From positions 1 through 64,000 of the forward strand of contig JADJNX010000003.1 of the NCBI GenBank assembly GCA_016714125.1: a stretch of 64,000 nt of DNA. Reading direction: 5' to 3'. Shown piece by piece: positions 27,991-38,250 of this stretch. Under the pieces are notes generated by a model. That model was given only the letters and a program-made list of their open reading frames with translations. It did no database searches and was not told where the DNA came from. The stretch comes from Ignavibacteriales bacterium (GTDB lineage: Bacteria; Bacteroidota; Ignavibacteria; Ignavibacteriales; Ignavibacteriaceae). Both the position numbers and the translations under genes were made by a program. The first letter of the stretch is position 1. The number at the start of each line of letters is the position of its first letter.

Positions 27991-29657
27991 CTAATCCACA
28001 TTCCATTTAAAGTCGAATGTCACCCATCTCGGGATTAATTCGATTATTGTAGGGAGAACAAAGAATCTTGCAGAGTGTTCATACGGAATTAATGAACCAT
28101 TAAAATATTCTTTGTTCCCCTTCCTGTCATCAAATATCCACAATTTATACTTCCCCGGAACAACTTCACCAAATTCAAAATCGCCATTTGCATTTAACGG
28201 GGTGGTATAACGCAGCAAACTATTGTCAGGATTTTCAAGCACAACAAGAAAATTTCCAACCACTCCTTTAATGTTTCCCGAGAGACCGGTAAAATTCACT
28301 GCATTATAAACAGTGAATTTGGTCGTTGTTATTGTGTCCCTGATATTTCCTGCAGCATCTACCAAATCTTTAAAGTTTGTTTTTACCAGGTAGTTGTAGC
28401 CTGAAGACAATCTTTGATTAATTTTAACTTTAAAGGAGGCATCATCAAGTTTTCTTACTTCAAACTTCACACCTTTTTTTGAAGTATCGGTGACCTGGAT
28501 CGCTTGAGAGATAAAACTTAAATCAACACCATCATCAAGGAAAAAAGTAAGTTCCGGGGAGTCTATTGATATATTATTTAAATCAGCAGGTGTAATCTGG
28601 GAGATCGAAACAGGTGTGGTATCCTTTTATCAGAAATCGGTACTTCAGATTCAAGCATACCTGATTCATTCCCTGCAATGTCCTTTACCCCGGAAAGTCT
28701 TATCTGCAATCCTCTGGTCGGGTCAACAATTCCGGTAACTGAGAGCGCAATATCCTTTTTTTTGCCGGTTATCTGGTAAACATACTTTGGAGTCAGTTGA
28801 ATTTTGCCTGAAGTGTCAGCCAATTGAATGTTTAAGGGAATCAAGGATGTTGCTAGTACATCTTCATTAAATGAAAGCAGAAGATGATTTTGATCAGTCA
28901 TGATCGCTTTTTGAAGGACGGGTGGGATCGTATCAAATTTTGTTAACTGAAAATCGAGATTCCCTTTTGCAGTATCGTTTTTGGCAAGAATCACATCTCT
29001 GTTAAGTATTCCTATCCTGTCGGTATTCAGGTTATAAATAAGATCACCAAAAGAGTTACCAACTGCAAATAATCGATAATCTCCCTGTGCAAGTCCCGTT
29101 AAAACATACTCTCCGCTTGGTCCAACCTGGGTAACATAATCAGGTTTCCTTTTCAGAAGCGAATCTTCGGGATTCCCAAGTCTGTAAGCAAACACAAAAA
29201 CCTTGTTAGGGTCTTTGTCATATATTTTGCCCAGAATAGTCCCTTTATCCAAAACATCGCCCGTTGAAATTGCATATGAATAAGCTCTTGCCATGTTGTT
29301 GGCGTTGTTGAGATCTACAACTGAAGTTCCGATTGTAATGTTATATGTTACATCCGGTTTTAACTCTTCATTAAAAATAATTGTGGCGGTTTTGCCACTC
29401 CACTCTACTTCAAATCCTTTTTCCAAAGCAGGTGAGATAAAAACGGCATCTTTGAATGTTCTTTTATCAACATACTCGGAGAATCTGAGTTCAATCTCTT
29501 TACCTTTAAACAGAGTAGTACCATTTGCCGGAGTGACTTCAACCACTTCCGGTGGAATCCTGTCAACTTCACCTCCATCGGGTGGCTGCATATTTGCACA
29601 ACCGGTGAGGAGTAATAAAATTACTGCTACTGAGTAATTTTTAAAGAATCCAGCCAT
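27991..29657 (-). CDS. Lipoprotein with N-terminal Ig-like (Big_5) domain, one frameshift
   Basis: About 555 residues. Signal with lipobox LLTGCANMQPPDGGEVDRIPP, typical of a Bacteroidota/Ignavibacteria surface lipoprotein family; then a Big_5-type domain (VVEVTPANGTTLF... ELRFSEYVDKRTF... IIFNEELKPDVTYNITIG). The C-terminal half contains prealbumin-like segments (GDFEFGEVVPGKYKLWIFDD). The frame breaks in the AAAAGG run near 28627; reading through gives DTTPVSISQITPAD and joins the second piece exactly. Start overlaps mltG by 31 bases, suggesting cell-envelope role, but function is unknown. Confidence 0.75.
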
Positions 29658-30670
29658 TTATGATACTCTCTTGCGTAAATTTGATGTTGGTTGTAGTTTT
29701 CTGAAAAGAGGTGATGACCTTCTTTTCCTGCTACAAAATATAGATACTTATGTGATTCAGGGTAAACCGCTGCCAAAATCGCATCCTTTCCGGGATTTCC
29801 GATTGGACCCGGCGGTAAACCTGCGTATTTGTAAGTATTGTAAGGTGAATCTATTTTAAGGTCTGCGTTTGTGATTCTGTTTTTTAGTGCAGGAAGTGCA
29901 TACTGAACTGTTGGATCAGCCTGCAATTTCATCCCCTTTTTTAACCTGTTGTGATAAACCCCGGATACACGAGGCATTTCATCACTATACCTTGATTCTC
30001 TGCTTATAATCGAAGCGAGGGTTAATATCTCATGTCTGGTATATTCTCCTTTGTTGATATCCTCAAGGACTTTCCCGGATAAAACTTTCTGCTGCTCCTT
30101 ATATAAACCTTCTATTATCTCAGTTGCATAAGAAGATTGAAAAATCTGAATGTTTACAGGGAGGAGATATCCTTCAAAATTACCTTTTTCAACACCCATT
30201 GTCCTGGCATACACGGTATCCCTCAACAAAATAGCCAGGGAATCAGCAGCTTTTAACTTAAATTGTTTTGCTCTGTTTGCAATACCATTTATTGTGATGC
30301 CATTGTAGAGTTCAAATACCATCGGTTTTTCATGATCATCTGAAGCCAGAATTTCCATCAATTCTGTATAGCTCACCGATTTGGGAAGAAAGAACAATCC
30401 CGGTTTTAATCTTTTATCGAGTCCATATATCATCCCTGCTATTTTTGCGAGGGTTTCATTCCCGACAACACCCATAACTTTGAGATCAGCAACTACTTTT
30501 GAAAAAGATGTTCCGGCAGGGATAACATACCGGACTTTTTCAGAGCCTGAACTGAAGGGGGTGAAAAAGAGATAGATTAGTAGAAAAAAAGCAATCAAAA
30601 AGGTGGCACCAACCACCATAAATTGCTTTTTTGTCAAGAGTTGACTAAACTTGAATTTTTTATTTTCCAT
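29627..30670 (-). CDS. mltG: Endolytic murein transglycosylase
   Basis: Inner-membrane enzyme that cuts nascent glycan strands and sets their length. 347 residues: short cytoplasmic tail, one TM segment (FMVVGATFLIAFFLLIYLFF), LysM-like part, and the YceG catalytic domain with ASIISRESRYSDEMPRVSG (catalytic Glu in the SRE context), VYHNRLKKGMKLQADPTVQY and PYNTYKYAGLPPGPIGNPG. Frame intact. It follows tsaD by 38 bases on the minus strand and overlaps the lipoprotein gene downstream. Confidence 0.95.
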   Translation of the reverse strand: MENKKFKFSQLLTKKQFMVVGATFLIAFFLLIYLFFTPFSSGSEKVRYVIPAGTSFSKVVADLKVMGVVGNETLAKIAGMIYGLDKRLKPGLFFLPKSVSYTELMEILASDDHEKPMVFELYNGITINGIANRAKQFKLKAADSLAILLRDTVYARTMGVEKGNFEGYLLPVNIQIFQSSYATEIIEGLYKEQQKVLSGKVLEDINKGEYTRHEILTLASIISRESRYSDEMPRVSGVYHNRLKKGMKLQADPTVQYALPALKNRITNADLKIDSPYNTYKYAGLPPGPIGNPGKDAILAAVYPESHKYLYFVAGKEGHHLFSENYNQHQIYAREYHKWLDSLKITQ

Positions 30671-30708
30671 CGTGCAAGTTAATAATGGATATGAATCCTG
30701 AAGGGGTA

Positions 30709-31719
30709 TTAATAAAGATACTTTGAAGAGAATGAAGGAAATGGCTCAGATTCAATCGTAAACTTTTCACCGGAACTAATGAGAGAAGCCCCACGATAGG
30801 CTATCATCGCAGCATTGTCACCACAATATTCGAAAGCGGGAATTACAACAGGAATACCATAACGAGTCCCTGTATCAACTAAAGCCTGCCTGATAACTGA
30901 GTTAGCAGCCACTCCCCCGTTAAGACTAATACTGGCAGGTTTATAATTTTTGATTGCCTTTTCAACATTTTTTATAAGGGCTTTTACCACAGCATCCTGA
31001 AATCCGAAAGCAATTTCATTAATCTCTTCCTCCGGGATTGGATTACCATTAAAATTCTTTTGAACATACCTGAGTACCGAAGTTTTTAACCCGGAAAAAG
31101 AGAAATGGTAGTCCTGCTTCAAATTCGCAATTGGAAATACAACATCTTTTCTGATTGCATTTGCAGCAGCATTTTGAATTTTAGGACCACCCGGATAACC
31201 CAGACCGGTCATTTTAGCAACTTTATCAAAAGCCTCTCCGGCTGCATCATCAATTGTAGTCCCTAAAAATTTGATTTTAGTGAATGATTCCGCAAGCGTT
31301 AATAAGGTATGTCCACCTGAGACAGTAAGCACAAGAAGTGGGAACTCCGGTTTATTTTCCATGAGGAACCCGGAGAACATGTGACCTTCAATGTGATTCA
31401 CAGGAATAAAAGGGATATTTTTGGAAAACGCAAGATGCTTCGCAAAAGTGAACCCAACAAGCAGTGCACCGATTAAACCGGGACCTGCTGTAGCTGCAAT
31501 TGCATCTATATCATCAATCGTTTTATTCGTTTTGCGTAGTGCTTCTCTTGTTAGCGGTACTATCTGCTCGAGGTGAGCACGACTTGATAGTTCAGGAACC
31601 ACACCACCATACAGAGTATGGAAATGTTGCGATGAGATCAGGTTTATTTTGACCTCATCGCCTTCTAATATTGCGACAGAAGTTTCGTCACACGATGTTT
31701 CAATACCTAATATTGTCAT
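30709..31719 (-). CDS. tsaD: tRNA N6-threonylcarbamoyladenosine transferase TsaD
   Basis: Transfers the threonylcarbamoyl group to A37 of ANN-decoding tRNAs with TsaB/E. 336 residues, ASKHA fold. Starts ILGIETSCDETSVAILEG; the metal-binding HIEGH motif is seen in PVNHIEGHMFSGF; SGGHTLL; GEAFDKVAKMTGLGYPGGP; SFSGLKTSVLR; SLNGGVAANSVIR; and EYCGDNAAMIAYRG. The start overlaps the proline dehydrogenase stop by 4 bases. Confidence 0.97.
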   Translation of the reverse strand: MTILGIETSCDETSVAILEGDEVKINLISSQHFHTLYGGVVPELSSRAHLEQIVPLTREALRKTNKTIDDIDAIAATAGPGLIGALLVGFTFAKHLAFSKNIPFIPVNHIEGHMFSGFLMENKPEFPLLVLTVSGGHTLLTLAESFTKIKFLGTTIDDAAGEAFDKVAKMTGLGYPGGPKIQNAAANAIRKDVVFPIANLKQDYHFSFSGLKTSVLRYVQKNFNGNPIPEEEINEIAFGFQDAVVKALIKNVEKAIKNYKPASISLNGGVAANSVIRQALVDTGTRYGIPVVIPAFEYCGDNAAMIAYRGASLISSGEKFTIESEPFPSFSSKYLY

Positions 31720-32621
31720 TTGCCAAACTTAAAAAGGTTAGTAAACATCTGACCTGCAACATTTGGATTCTCCTTGAGTCTCCTTATCGAATATTTATAC
31801 CAGTCTTTTCCGTATGGTACATATATTCTGACTTTGTATCCCTTTTTAACGAGGGACTCACGTAAATCTTCCTTTACACCAAGAAGCATCTGAAATTCCA
31901 TCTTATCATTGGAGACTTTAAGTTCATCTTTAAGTTTTATTGTACCATTAACGAGATAATCGTCATGTGTTGCAACACCAACATAATTACCACCTCTGAA
32001 TATGATTTCGAGGCCCTTCATGTAGTTATCACGGACAGCTTGTTTGTCTTTGTAAGCTATTTCGGCCGGTTCTACATAAATACCTTTACAAAGACGGTAA
32101 TTGGAGCCAATAGCATTAAGTTCTGTAATGTCATCGCAAGTCCTCTTAAGATAGGACTGAAGAACTATCCCGACATTGTCGAATTCAGCCCGAAGCCTCT
32201 TAAATACCTCAATTGTAGATGTGGTACAGGGAGAATCTTCCATGTCCATTCGGACAAAATTATTATACTCTTTTGCTTTTACAACAAGTTCTTTAATCTG
32301 CTCATACGCAAATTCAGGATCAATGTTTAATCCCAGTGAAGTTGGTTTGATTGATAGGTTAGCTCCAAGATTATTTTCTTTGATGGCATCAAGCACTGTA
32401 AGACATTCGGATTTGGCCCGAAGCACCTCTTCTTTTGTTGTGATCGATTCACCCAATACGTCGATTGTCGCCAGGATCCCTTTTTTGTTGAGATTCTTTA
32501 CAAGATCAATAGCATCCTGAAGAAGTTCACCGGCTATATATTTTTTAGCGAAGAAAAAAACCAGCGTGCGAGGCATAATTTTTACAACAGAAACGATTAT
32601 TTTATTTATCAATAACAACAC
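31716..32621 (-). CDS. Proline dehydrogenase
   Basis: FAD enzyme oxidising proline to pyrroline-5-carboxylate and feeding electrons to the quinone pool. Stand-alone PRODH of 301 residues, matching the short PutB/FadM-type forms rather than bifunctional PutA. TIM-barrel core: LSIKPTSLGLNI, FVRMDMEDSPCTT, GIVLQSYLKRTCDD, YRLCKGIYVEPAEIAYK, VGVATHDDYLV, and the C-terminal signature KVRIYVPYGKDWYKYSIRRL with the substrate-binding arginines. The P5C dehydrogenase is not in the window; gdhA at 53 kb would take the product glutamate. Confidence 0.92.
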   Translation of the reverse strand: MLLLINKIIVSVVKIMPRTLVFFFAKKYIAGELLQDAIDLVKNLNKKGILATIDVLGESITTKEEVLRAKSECLTVLDAIKENNLGANLSIKPTSLGLNIDPEFAYEQIKELVVKAKEYNNFVRMDMEDSPCTTSTIEVFKRLRAEFDNVGIVLQSYLKRTCDDITELNAIGSNYRLCKGIYVEPAEIAYKDKQAVRDNYMKGLEIIFRGGNYVGVATHDDYLVNGTIKLKDELKVSNDKMEFQMLLGVKEDLRESLVKKGYKVRIYVPYGKDWYKYSIRRLKENPNVAGQMFTNLFKFGK

Positions 32622-32693
32622 AATAAAATTCTCCTAATTTAACATTCTAAATTATGAAGACTATTATAACTAAACAAAATTTTTGTGATGGAT

Positions 32694-33341
32694 TTATCGA
32701 ATAAAGAATGGAAATTCAGAAATATTTAATTTTTCAGGAGATTCTATAAGTGTAAGAAATTTATTCAATTTTATTTGAAGATCTTCAAGTGTGGAATCAT
32801 TCTCAATAACAAAATGTGATTGTTTGATTTTCTCCGGTTCACTGAGTTGTGATTTTATTCGGCGTCTGATTTCATCCCCTGTAATTCCGCCTCTTTTTAT
32901 CCCTCGTTCCACCCTGATTTCTTCATTGGCTGTGATTAAAAGGATATAGTCAAATCGCTCCATCATCCCTGCTTCCATCAGCAATGCTGCCTCATAAAAG
33001 ACAATATCGGATGATAAAAGTGCTTCTTCCATTATACGAGCGGAATTTAGAACAACTGCGGGGTGAACAATCGAATTTAATTTTTTGACAAGTTCGGGAG
33101 AGGAAAAAACCTTTTGACCGAGATATGAAGTGTTAAGTGTCCCCTCTTTATAGGATTCAGTCCCAAACTCCTCTTGTATCCTGGCGACAAGAGATGGATC
33201 ATTTACCATCATAGATTTGGCTATCTCGTCGGCAAAAAATACCGGGTAGCCCAGAGTAATTAAAAAACGGGATGCAGAGGTTTTACCGGAGCCCAGCCCT
33301 CCGGTAATTCCAATTTTAAGTTTTCTATTTTGCGATAGCAA
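32694..33341 (-). CDS. coaE: Dephospho-CoA kinase
   Basis: Last step of CoA synthesis. 215 residues; P-loop IGITGGLGSGKTSASRFL, FFADEIAKSMM (DADxx region), SIVHPAVVLNS and EAALLMEAGMMERFDYILLI. The likely start is a TTG at 33341, overlapping the rny stop by 17 bases; no ATG lies near the P-loop, so the TTG start is well supported. Confidence 0.93.
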   Translation of the reverse strand: MLSQNRKLKIGITGGLGSGKTSASRFLITLGYPVFFADEIAKSMMVNDPSLVARIQEEFGTESYKEGTLNTSYLGQKVFSSPELVKKLNSIVHPAVVLNSARIMEEALLSSDIVFYEAALLMEAGMMERFDYILLITANEEIRVERGIKRGGITGDEIRRRIKSQLSEPEKIKQSHFVIENDSTLEDLQIKLNKFLTLIESPEKLNISEFPFFIR

Positions 33342-34959
33342 ATTTTCTTACTTCCCGAATCACAGTCACTTTTATCTGACCCGGATACTCCATGTCAGAT
33401 TCAATTTTGTGGGCGATGTCGTAAGCAAGTTTATCTGCGTATATATCATCAATTTTTTCATGCTCTACAACAACTCTCACCTCTCTGCCTGCCTGGATAG
33501 CATAAGTTTTGGCAACACCTTCAAACGATTTGGCAATCGTTTCAAGAGTCTCGAGTCTTTTTGCATAACCTTCGATTGGCTCTCTCCTTGCACCGGGCCT
33601 TGCACCTGAAATAGAATCTGCCGCTTGAACCAGTGCTGCAATTGGGTGTTCCATCTCAATATCATCGTGATGTGCACCTACTGCATTACAAACTATCGCA
33701 TTTTCTTTATATTTTTTCGTGAGTGCATAACCGATAAGGGCATGAGGTCCTTCAATCTCTTTGTCCATCACTTTACCAATATCGTGGAGCAGTCCTGACC
33801 GTTTTGCGACCATTGCATCAAGCCCCAATTCGGAAGCCATAATACCTGTTAGATATGCCACCTCAACACTGTGTTCGAGGATGTTTTGTCCGTAAGAAGA
33901 ACGATATTTCATTCGACCAATCAGTTTTACCAATTCGTTGTGCATTCCATGTAATCCAAGTTGGAGTACAGTGTTTTCACCGATTTTGTAGATCTCTTCT
34001 TCGAGCTCAATTCTTACTTTTTCTACAACTTCTTCTATTCTTGCAGGCTGGATTCTGCCATCTGCAATCAGTCGTTCAAGTGAAACTCTTGCAACCTCAC
34101 GGCGAAATGGATCAAAGGATGATAAAATTACTGCCTCCGGAGTATCATCAACTATAACATCAACACCTGTGGCTGCTTCAAAAGCTCTGATATTTCGACC
34201 TTCTTTGCCGATAATCCTGCCTTTTATCTCATCACTCTGAATGTTCAATACTGAAACTGTGGTCTCTACTGCATAATCAGCTGCCGTCCTCTGAATTGCC
34301 TGAACCACAACTTTTTGTGCTTCCTTTTTGGCTTCAGATTTGGCTTTTTCGTAGATGTCTTTTATCAGTTTTGTAGCTTCCATCCGTGCATCTTGAACCA
34401 TATTCTCCATGAGCATGGTTTTGGCTTCTTCTTCTGTAAGACTTGCAATCTTTTCAAGACGCTGGTTCTGCTCTTTTTCAAGCAAAACAAGTTCTTCTTC
34501 CTTTTCACGAATCGATTTCTGTTTGTCCGTTATCGATTGTTCAAGTTTCCGGAATTCATTATCACGAACTCTTACCGTTTCGATCTTTCTGTCAATTTCA
34601 TCTTCACGCTTGCCGAGTTGTTTCTCCATATTTTGAAGATTTTGTCTCTTTGAGTTGAAATCGTTATCAAATTCAACTTTTTTCTTATACCACTCGTCTT
34701 TAACTTCGAGTAATTTTTCGCGTTTTAGATTATTTGCTTCTTTTTCGGCGTCTTTAAGAATGTGTACAACTCTCTCTTCAGCATTGGCGATGACGGTTTT
34801 CGCCTTTTCATCAGCTGTGGAGATGATCTCTTTGCCTTTTTCTTCTGCGGCAGATATACTCTTTTTCCCAAAACGGTTGTTAATATACCATCCAAGATAG
34901 AAAAAGAGGGAAACTGCTGCCAGCAGCATTGGTATTATTACTACCAGATCATCTGTCAT
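33325..34959 (-). CDS. rny: Ribonuclease Y
   Basis: Membrane-anchored endoribonuclease that starts mRNA decay. 544 residues: N-terminal anchor VVIIPMLLAAVSLFFYLGWY, long Lys/Glu coiled coil (~35-200), KH domain with IKGRIIGKEGRNIRAFEA near 245, SSFDPFRREVARVSLERL, and the HD domain with LEHSVEVAYL and SGLLHDIGKVMDKE. Frame intact. Preceded by a GGAG Shine-Dalgarno sequence within the end of the structured intergenic region that separates it from zapA. Confidence 0.97.
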   Translation of the reverse strand: MTDDLVVIIPMLLAAVSLFFYLGWYINNRFGKKSISAAEEKGKEIISTADEKAKTVIANAEERVVHILKDAEKEANNLKREKLLEVKDEWYKKKVEFDNDFNSKRQNLQNMEKQLGKREDEIDRKIETVRVRDNEFRKLEQSITDKQKSIREKEEELVLLEKEQNQRLEKIASLTEEEAKTMLMENMVQDARMEATKLIKDIYEKAKSEAKKEAQKVVVQAIQRTAADYAVETTVSVLNIQSDEIKGRIIGKEGRNIRAFEAATGVDVIVDDTPEAVILSSFDPFRREVARVSLERLIADGRIQPARIEEVVEKVRIELEEEIYKIGENTVLQLGLHGMHNELVKLIGRMKYRSSYGQNILEHSVEVAYLTGIMASELGLDAMVAKRSGLLHDIGKVMDKEIEGPHALIGYALTKKYKENAIVCNAVGAHHDDIEMEHPIAALVQAADSISGARPGARREPIEGYAKRLETLETIAKSFEGVAKTYAIQAGREVRVVVEHEKIDDIYADKLAYDIAHKIESDMEYPGQIKVTVIREVRKFAIAK

Positions 34960-34981
34960 TTGTATCTCCGTTTATTATAAA

Positions 34982-35183
34982 GCCGCCCGGGCCGGCAATG
35001 TCAGTCAAGGAAAGAACCCTTTTAAGACACATTTGGGTTTCAACCCTGAGCTTTTTGCTTCCACCGCCACATTAAATGTGGTCCCGGTTGCCCGGGATGA
35101 GGCCTGCAATACGCCTTTGGAGTCTGAGTCCCATGATTTTACATATGGTTCTTTATATATGTGTCATCAACCGACCGGACGGT
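34982..35183 (-). ncRNA. ssrS: Structured RNA between zapA and rny, candidate 6S RNA
   Basis: A ~200-base region with no reading frame, more GC-rich than neighbours. On the minus strand CCGTCCGG at its 5' end pairs with CCGGGCGG at its 3' end, giving a closing helix; inside are CCCGG-GCAA-CCGGG (a GNRA-capped hairpin), CCACAT-TTA-ATGTGG, and two mutually exclusive long-range pairings, GACACAT with ATGTGTC and AAAGAACC with GGTTCTTT. It begins directly after the zapA stop and ends just before the rny ribosome binding site. zapA next to 6S RNA is a known arrangement in proteobacteria, and the length fits, so 6S is the best guess; the multi-hairpin interior is not a textbook 6S rod, so a cis-acting leader of rny is the alternative. 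Confidence 0.45.
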
Positions 35184-35189
35184 AAAAAT

Positions 35190-35486
35190 CTAAGACGGAC
35201 TGTCTTGAGTGCGGGATTCGAGGAGGAGTTTTATTCCTTTTATCTTATCTGAAGCTTTTGATGCGAATTCTTTGTTTCGGTCTCTCTCTAAAAAGTAGTC
35301 GTATGCTATATTTAAAGCTGCAATCACTGCTATCGTTTGCATGGGCTGATTGGGCAGTTCCTGCTGTGTTTCTTCCATTATCTGATCAACATATTTCGCC
35401 AATTCTTTTGCTAAATCTTCGTTATCAACTAATAGAGAGTATTCTTTATCAAATATTTTAATTTTAAGCTTCTTTTTCTCGCTCAT
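35190..35486 (-). CDS. zapA: Cell division protein ZapA
   Basis: Small FtsZ-ring stabiliser. 98 residues: beta-strand N-terminus KLKIKIFDKEYSLLVDNEDL, then LAKYVDQIMEETQQ and AVIAALNIAYDYFLERDR, the family's ALNIA/AALNLA signature before the C-terminal coiled coil. Located between a coiled-coil ORF and the zapA-rny RNA candidate. Confidence 0.9.
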   Translation of the reverse strand: MSEKKKLKIKIFDKEYSLLVDNEDLAKELAKYVDQIMEETQQELPNQPMQTIAVIAALNIAYDYFLERDRNKEFASKASDKIKGIKLLLESRTQDSPS

Positions 35487-35508
35487 CTTTTGGTCCGCCG
35501 GTAAATAT

Positions 35509-35832
35509 CTATAGTTTGATGAGATGCTTATTAATTTTAAGTATCAGATCATTGATCTTATGTACCAAAATATCCTTCTCATGGTCGCTCATCTGATCGA
35601 ACAAGGAAAGATTAGCTGCATAGGAGCCTGTCTTGAGAGAATCATTATCCCTTTCGAGTTCACCTACCCGTTTACGCAGATTCTTGTTTTCTTCCAGAAT
35701 TTTTGTCAACCTCGACTCCAGTGCGGTTTTTTCTTCAACTGCTCTGTTATGGTCGGCTATCAAATTTTTTGTAAGCGATTCAAGAATTTCAAGGTCGCTT
35801 AGTAATATTTCTATTTTAGTTAGATCACTCAA
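35509..35832 (-). CDS. Small coiled-coil protein, ZapB-like in size and position
   Basis: 107 residues, almost all heptad-patterned helix: LEILESLTKNLIADHNRAVEE, then ALESRLTKILEENKNLRKRV and ELERDNDSLK, ending INDLILKINKHLIKL (segments shown in part). No family can be assigned firmly. Its position, immediately upstream of zapA and directly after pheT, and its short coiled-coil nature suggest a division-associated partner of ZapA, similar in style to ZapB; this is inference from context. Frame intact. Confidence 0.6.
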   Translation of the reverse strand: MSDLTKIEILLSDLEILESLTKNLIADHNRAVEEKTALESRLTKILEENKNLRKRVGELERDNDSLKTGSYAANLSLFDQMSDHEKDILVHKINDLILKINKHLIKL

Positions 35833-38238
35833 TCAGTTTCCTCGTAAAACTGCGTCGAATTTTTTTGTTATTTTTTGAATTATCGCAGAAAATTCCTTTT
35901 CAACTTCGTCTTCCGTAAGTGTTCGATTCAGATCATAGAACTCAAGCGTGAATGCCAGACTTCTTTTCCCTTCTCCAACAGCTTTCTCATTCTCATAGAG
36001 ATCAAAAAGAGCTACTTTTTTAAGAAGAGGTGAGGAATTTTTACGGATAAATCCCGAAATTTCATCAAATCTGACTTCTGAATCAAAAATGAATGCGAAA
36101 TCACGAACGATTTTAGGATATTTTAGAAGTGGATTATACTTCTTCAACTTATCTTTATTTCGTTTAATGCAATTTACAAATAATTCTGCACAAAACACAG
36201 ACTGTTCAATATCAAATAATGAAGAAAATGAATCATTTATCTTCCCGATCACACCAATTTTGTCTTCACCTGAATAAACTTCAATTGCGTACTCAAAAAC
36301 AGGGTCGGATTCCGTCTTATAAACGTGTTCCAGGTTAGCAGTTACGAGGTAAGATTCAAGTAAAGATTTAAAGTAACCTTTTAGGTCATAAAAATCAAAA
36401 TCTCTCTCTTGTTCATTCCAGGTTTTGTGGGTAGCTTTGCCTGTAATCAACATTGAAACAACTGTAACTTCTTCAAAATCATCAAATGAATTGATCGACT
36501 CCCCTTTTTTGATAAATATGTCACCATATTCAAAGAGTCGCAAATCTTTCTCGCCGGCGTTAAGATTGTTTCTCACTGTTGTTAATGCACCCTGAATCAA
36601 TGAACTTCTCATTACCGACATCTCGGCATTAAGTGGATTCATGACCGGTACAGGAACACCAGTAAATGCTGTTATATCAGCAGGTTGTAACGAATTGTTC
36701 ATGATTTCGTTGAATCCCATTCCAATCAGGACACTCCTCATACTATTTACCATTTCAAGGTCGTCCACTGCTGATTCAAGTGGTGAGCTGATTCTATGAA
36801 CAGTAGGAATGTTATCATAACCATGAATTCTCGCTACTTCTTCAATTATATCAATTTCTCTCTCTCAATATCAGGTCTGAATCCAGGTATTGTGAGTGTA
36901 ACCGTTTTATCGGTAACTTCATTCACTCCAAGCTGAAGATTTCTGAGAATCGAAACAACTTTATCCTCAGGGACAGAGTAACCCAAAATTCTTTCAATCT
37001 GATTAAATCTGAGCGTCACTTCTTTCTTTTGGAGAGATTCTGCACGGAGATCAAGTTCTCCTGATAATATTTTACCATGGGCATATTTTTGCATCAAATC
37101 AGCAGCAAGAAGAGCGGCATACATGGTCCCTTCAAAATCGGTACCCCTTTCAAATCTGTAGGAAGCTTCAGTTGAGAGCCCTAATGCTCTGGCAGATCTT
37201 CTGACACAACCCGGATCAAAATAAGCACTTTCAATCAAAATATTTGAAGTTGTTGGACTAACTTCAGAATTTTCCCCTCCCATAATTCCCGCGATTGCCA
37301 CCTCTTTTTCACCGTCACAAATCATGAGCATTGAGCCAGACAGATTTCTTTCAATAGAGTCGAGAGTTTTAAATTTTGTACCGTCTTTCGCTTTTTTGAC
37401 AATAATCGAACTTTTTGACAGATTATCCAGGTCAAATGCGTGTAACGGTTGCCCGGTTTCAAGCATTACGTAGTTGGTAATATCCACTATGTTATTAATC
37501 GATCTCATCCCGGCCATTCTCAAACGATTTTTCATCCATTCAGGAGAATCACCAACTTTACAATCTGTAACCACTACCGCGGAATATCTCGGACAATTTA
37601 CTTTGTCTTCAATTTCAATTTTGCTACTTCATCAATTTTTTGGGCTATCCTCTCAGAAGTAAGACTTTTTGTTTTCATTGGACGATTAAAAATGGCAGCC
37701 AAATCCTTGAAACTCCCTGATGACTTAATGCATCAGGACGGTTAGGAGTAATACCAATCTCAAATACAACATCGTTCTGTCCCAAAGCCTCAGCAAGTGG
37801 AATACCAATTTTTGTGTCGGGTGCCAATACCATGATTCCTGAATGATCGTTGGACAGGCCCAGTTCTGACTCGGAACAGATCATGCCCTGCGATAATTCT
37901 CCCCGCAATTTGGTGGTTTTAATCACAAAATCGGCGTTTGGAATCCTTGCACCCTCTATTGCGAGCGGTATAATCTGTCCCGCAGCAACATTTGGAGCAC
38001 CACACACTATCTGAAGCACTTCAGAACCGGTATTAACTTTACAAACAGAAAGTTTGTCAGCATTTGGATGTTTTATTTTTTCAATTACTTCAGCGGTGAT
38101 GAATTTATCAAACATTTCACCATAATTGGTAATGCTCTCCACTTCAAGCCCCGCCATCGTGAGTTCGTGTGCGATCTTCTCTACACTGATATCTTCAATA
38201 TCAACAAACTCTTTTATCCAACTTAATACTATCTTCAC
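35833..38238 (-). CDS. pheT: Phenylalanine-tRNA ligase beta subunit, three frameshifts
   Basis: Beta subunit of the alpha2-beta2 enzyme charging tRNA-Phe. N-terminal piece: KIVLSWIKEFVDIED, tRNA-binding fold KHPNADKLSVCKV and VCGAPNVAAGQ, then ITPNRPDALSH. Middle: MAGMRSINNIVDITNYVMLE, HAFDLDNL, GIMGGENSEV and RRSARALGLSTEASYRFERG (B3/B4 editing region). C-terminal: GMGFNEIMNNSLQ, ending with the ferredoxin-like RNA-binding domain. Joined length ~800 residues, normal. The frame changes near 37700 (SRDLAAIFNRP restored), in an A run near 37618, and near 36860. An essential gene broken three times, mostly at homopolymers, indicates sequence error. Confidence 0.93.
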
Positions 38239-38250
38239 TTTATCACCATC

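Noticed and set aside
33409..34980. Several plus-strand open frames opposite rny
   Set aside because: Low-complexity Phe/Ser/Leu-rich translations that are mirror images of the Lys/Glu coiled coil; no start signals or family similarity.
34982..35183. tmRNA, RNase P RNA or SRP RNA
   Set aside because: No tRNA-like ends with TTCGA loop, no GAGGAAAGTCC or ACAGA motifs of RNase P, no SRP apical GNAR/GGAA loop arrangement; length also fits poorly.
35833..38238. Programmed frameshifting or split genes in pheT (and gdhA, purD)
   Set aside because: Shifts fall at different sites and types, mostly simple homopolymers without slippery-site plus pseudoknot context, and restore normal single proteins.
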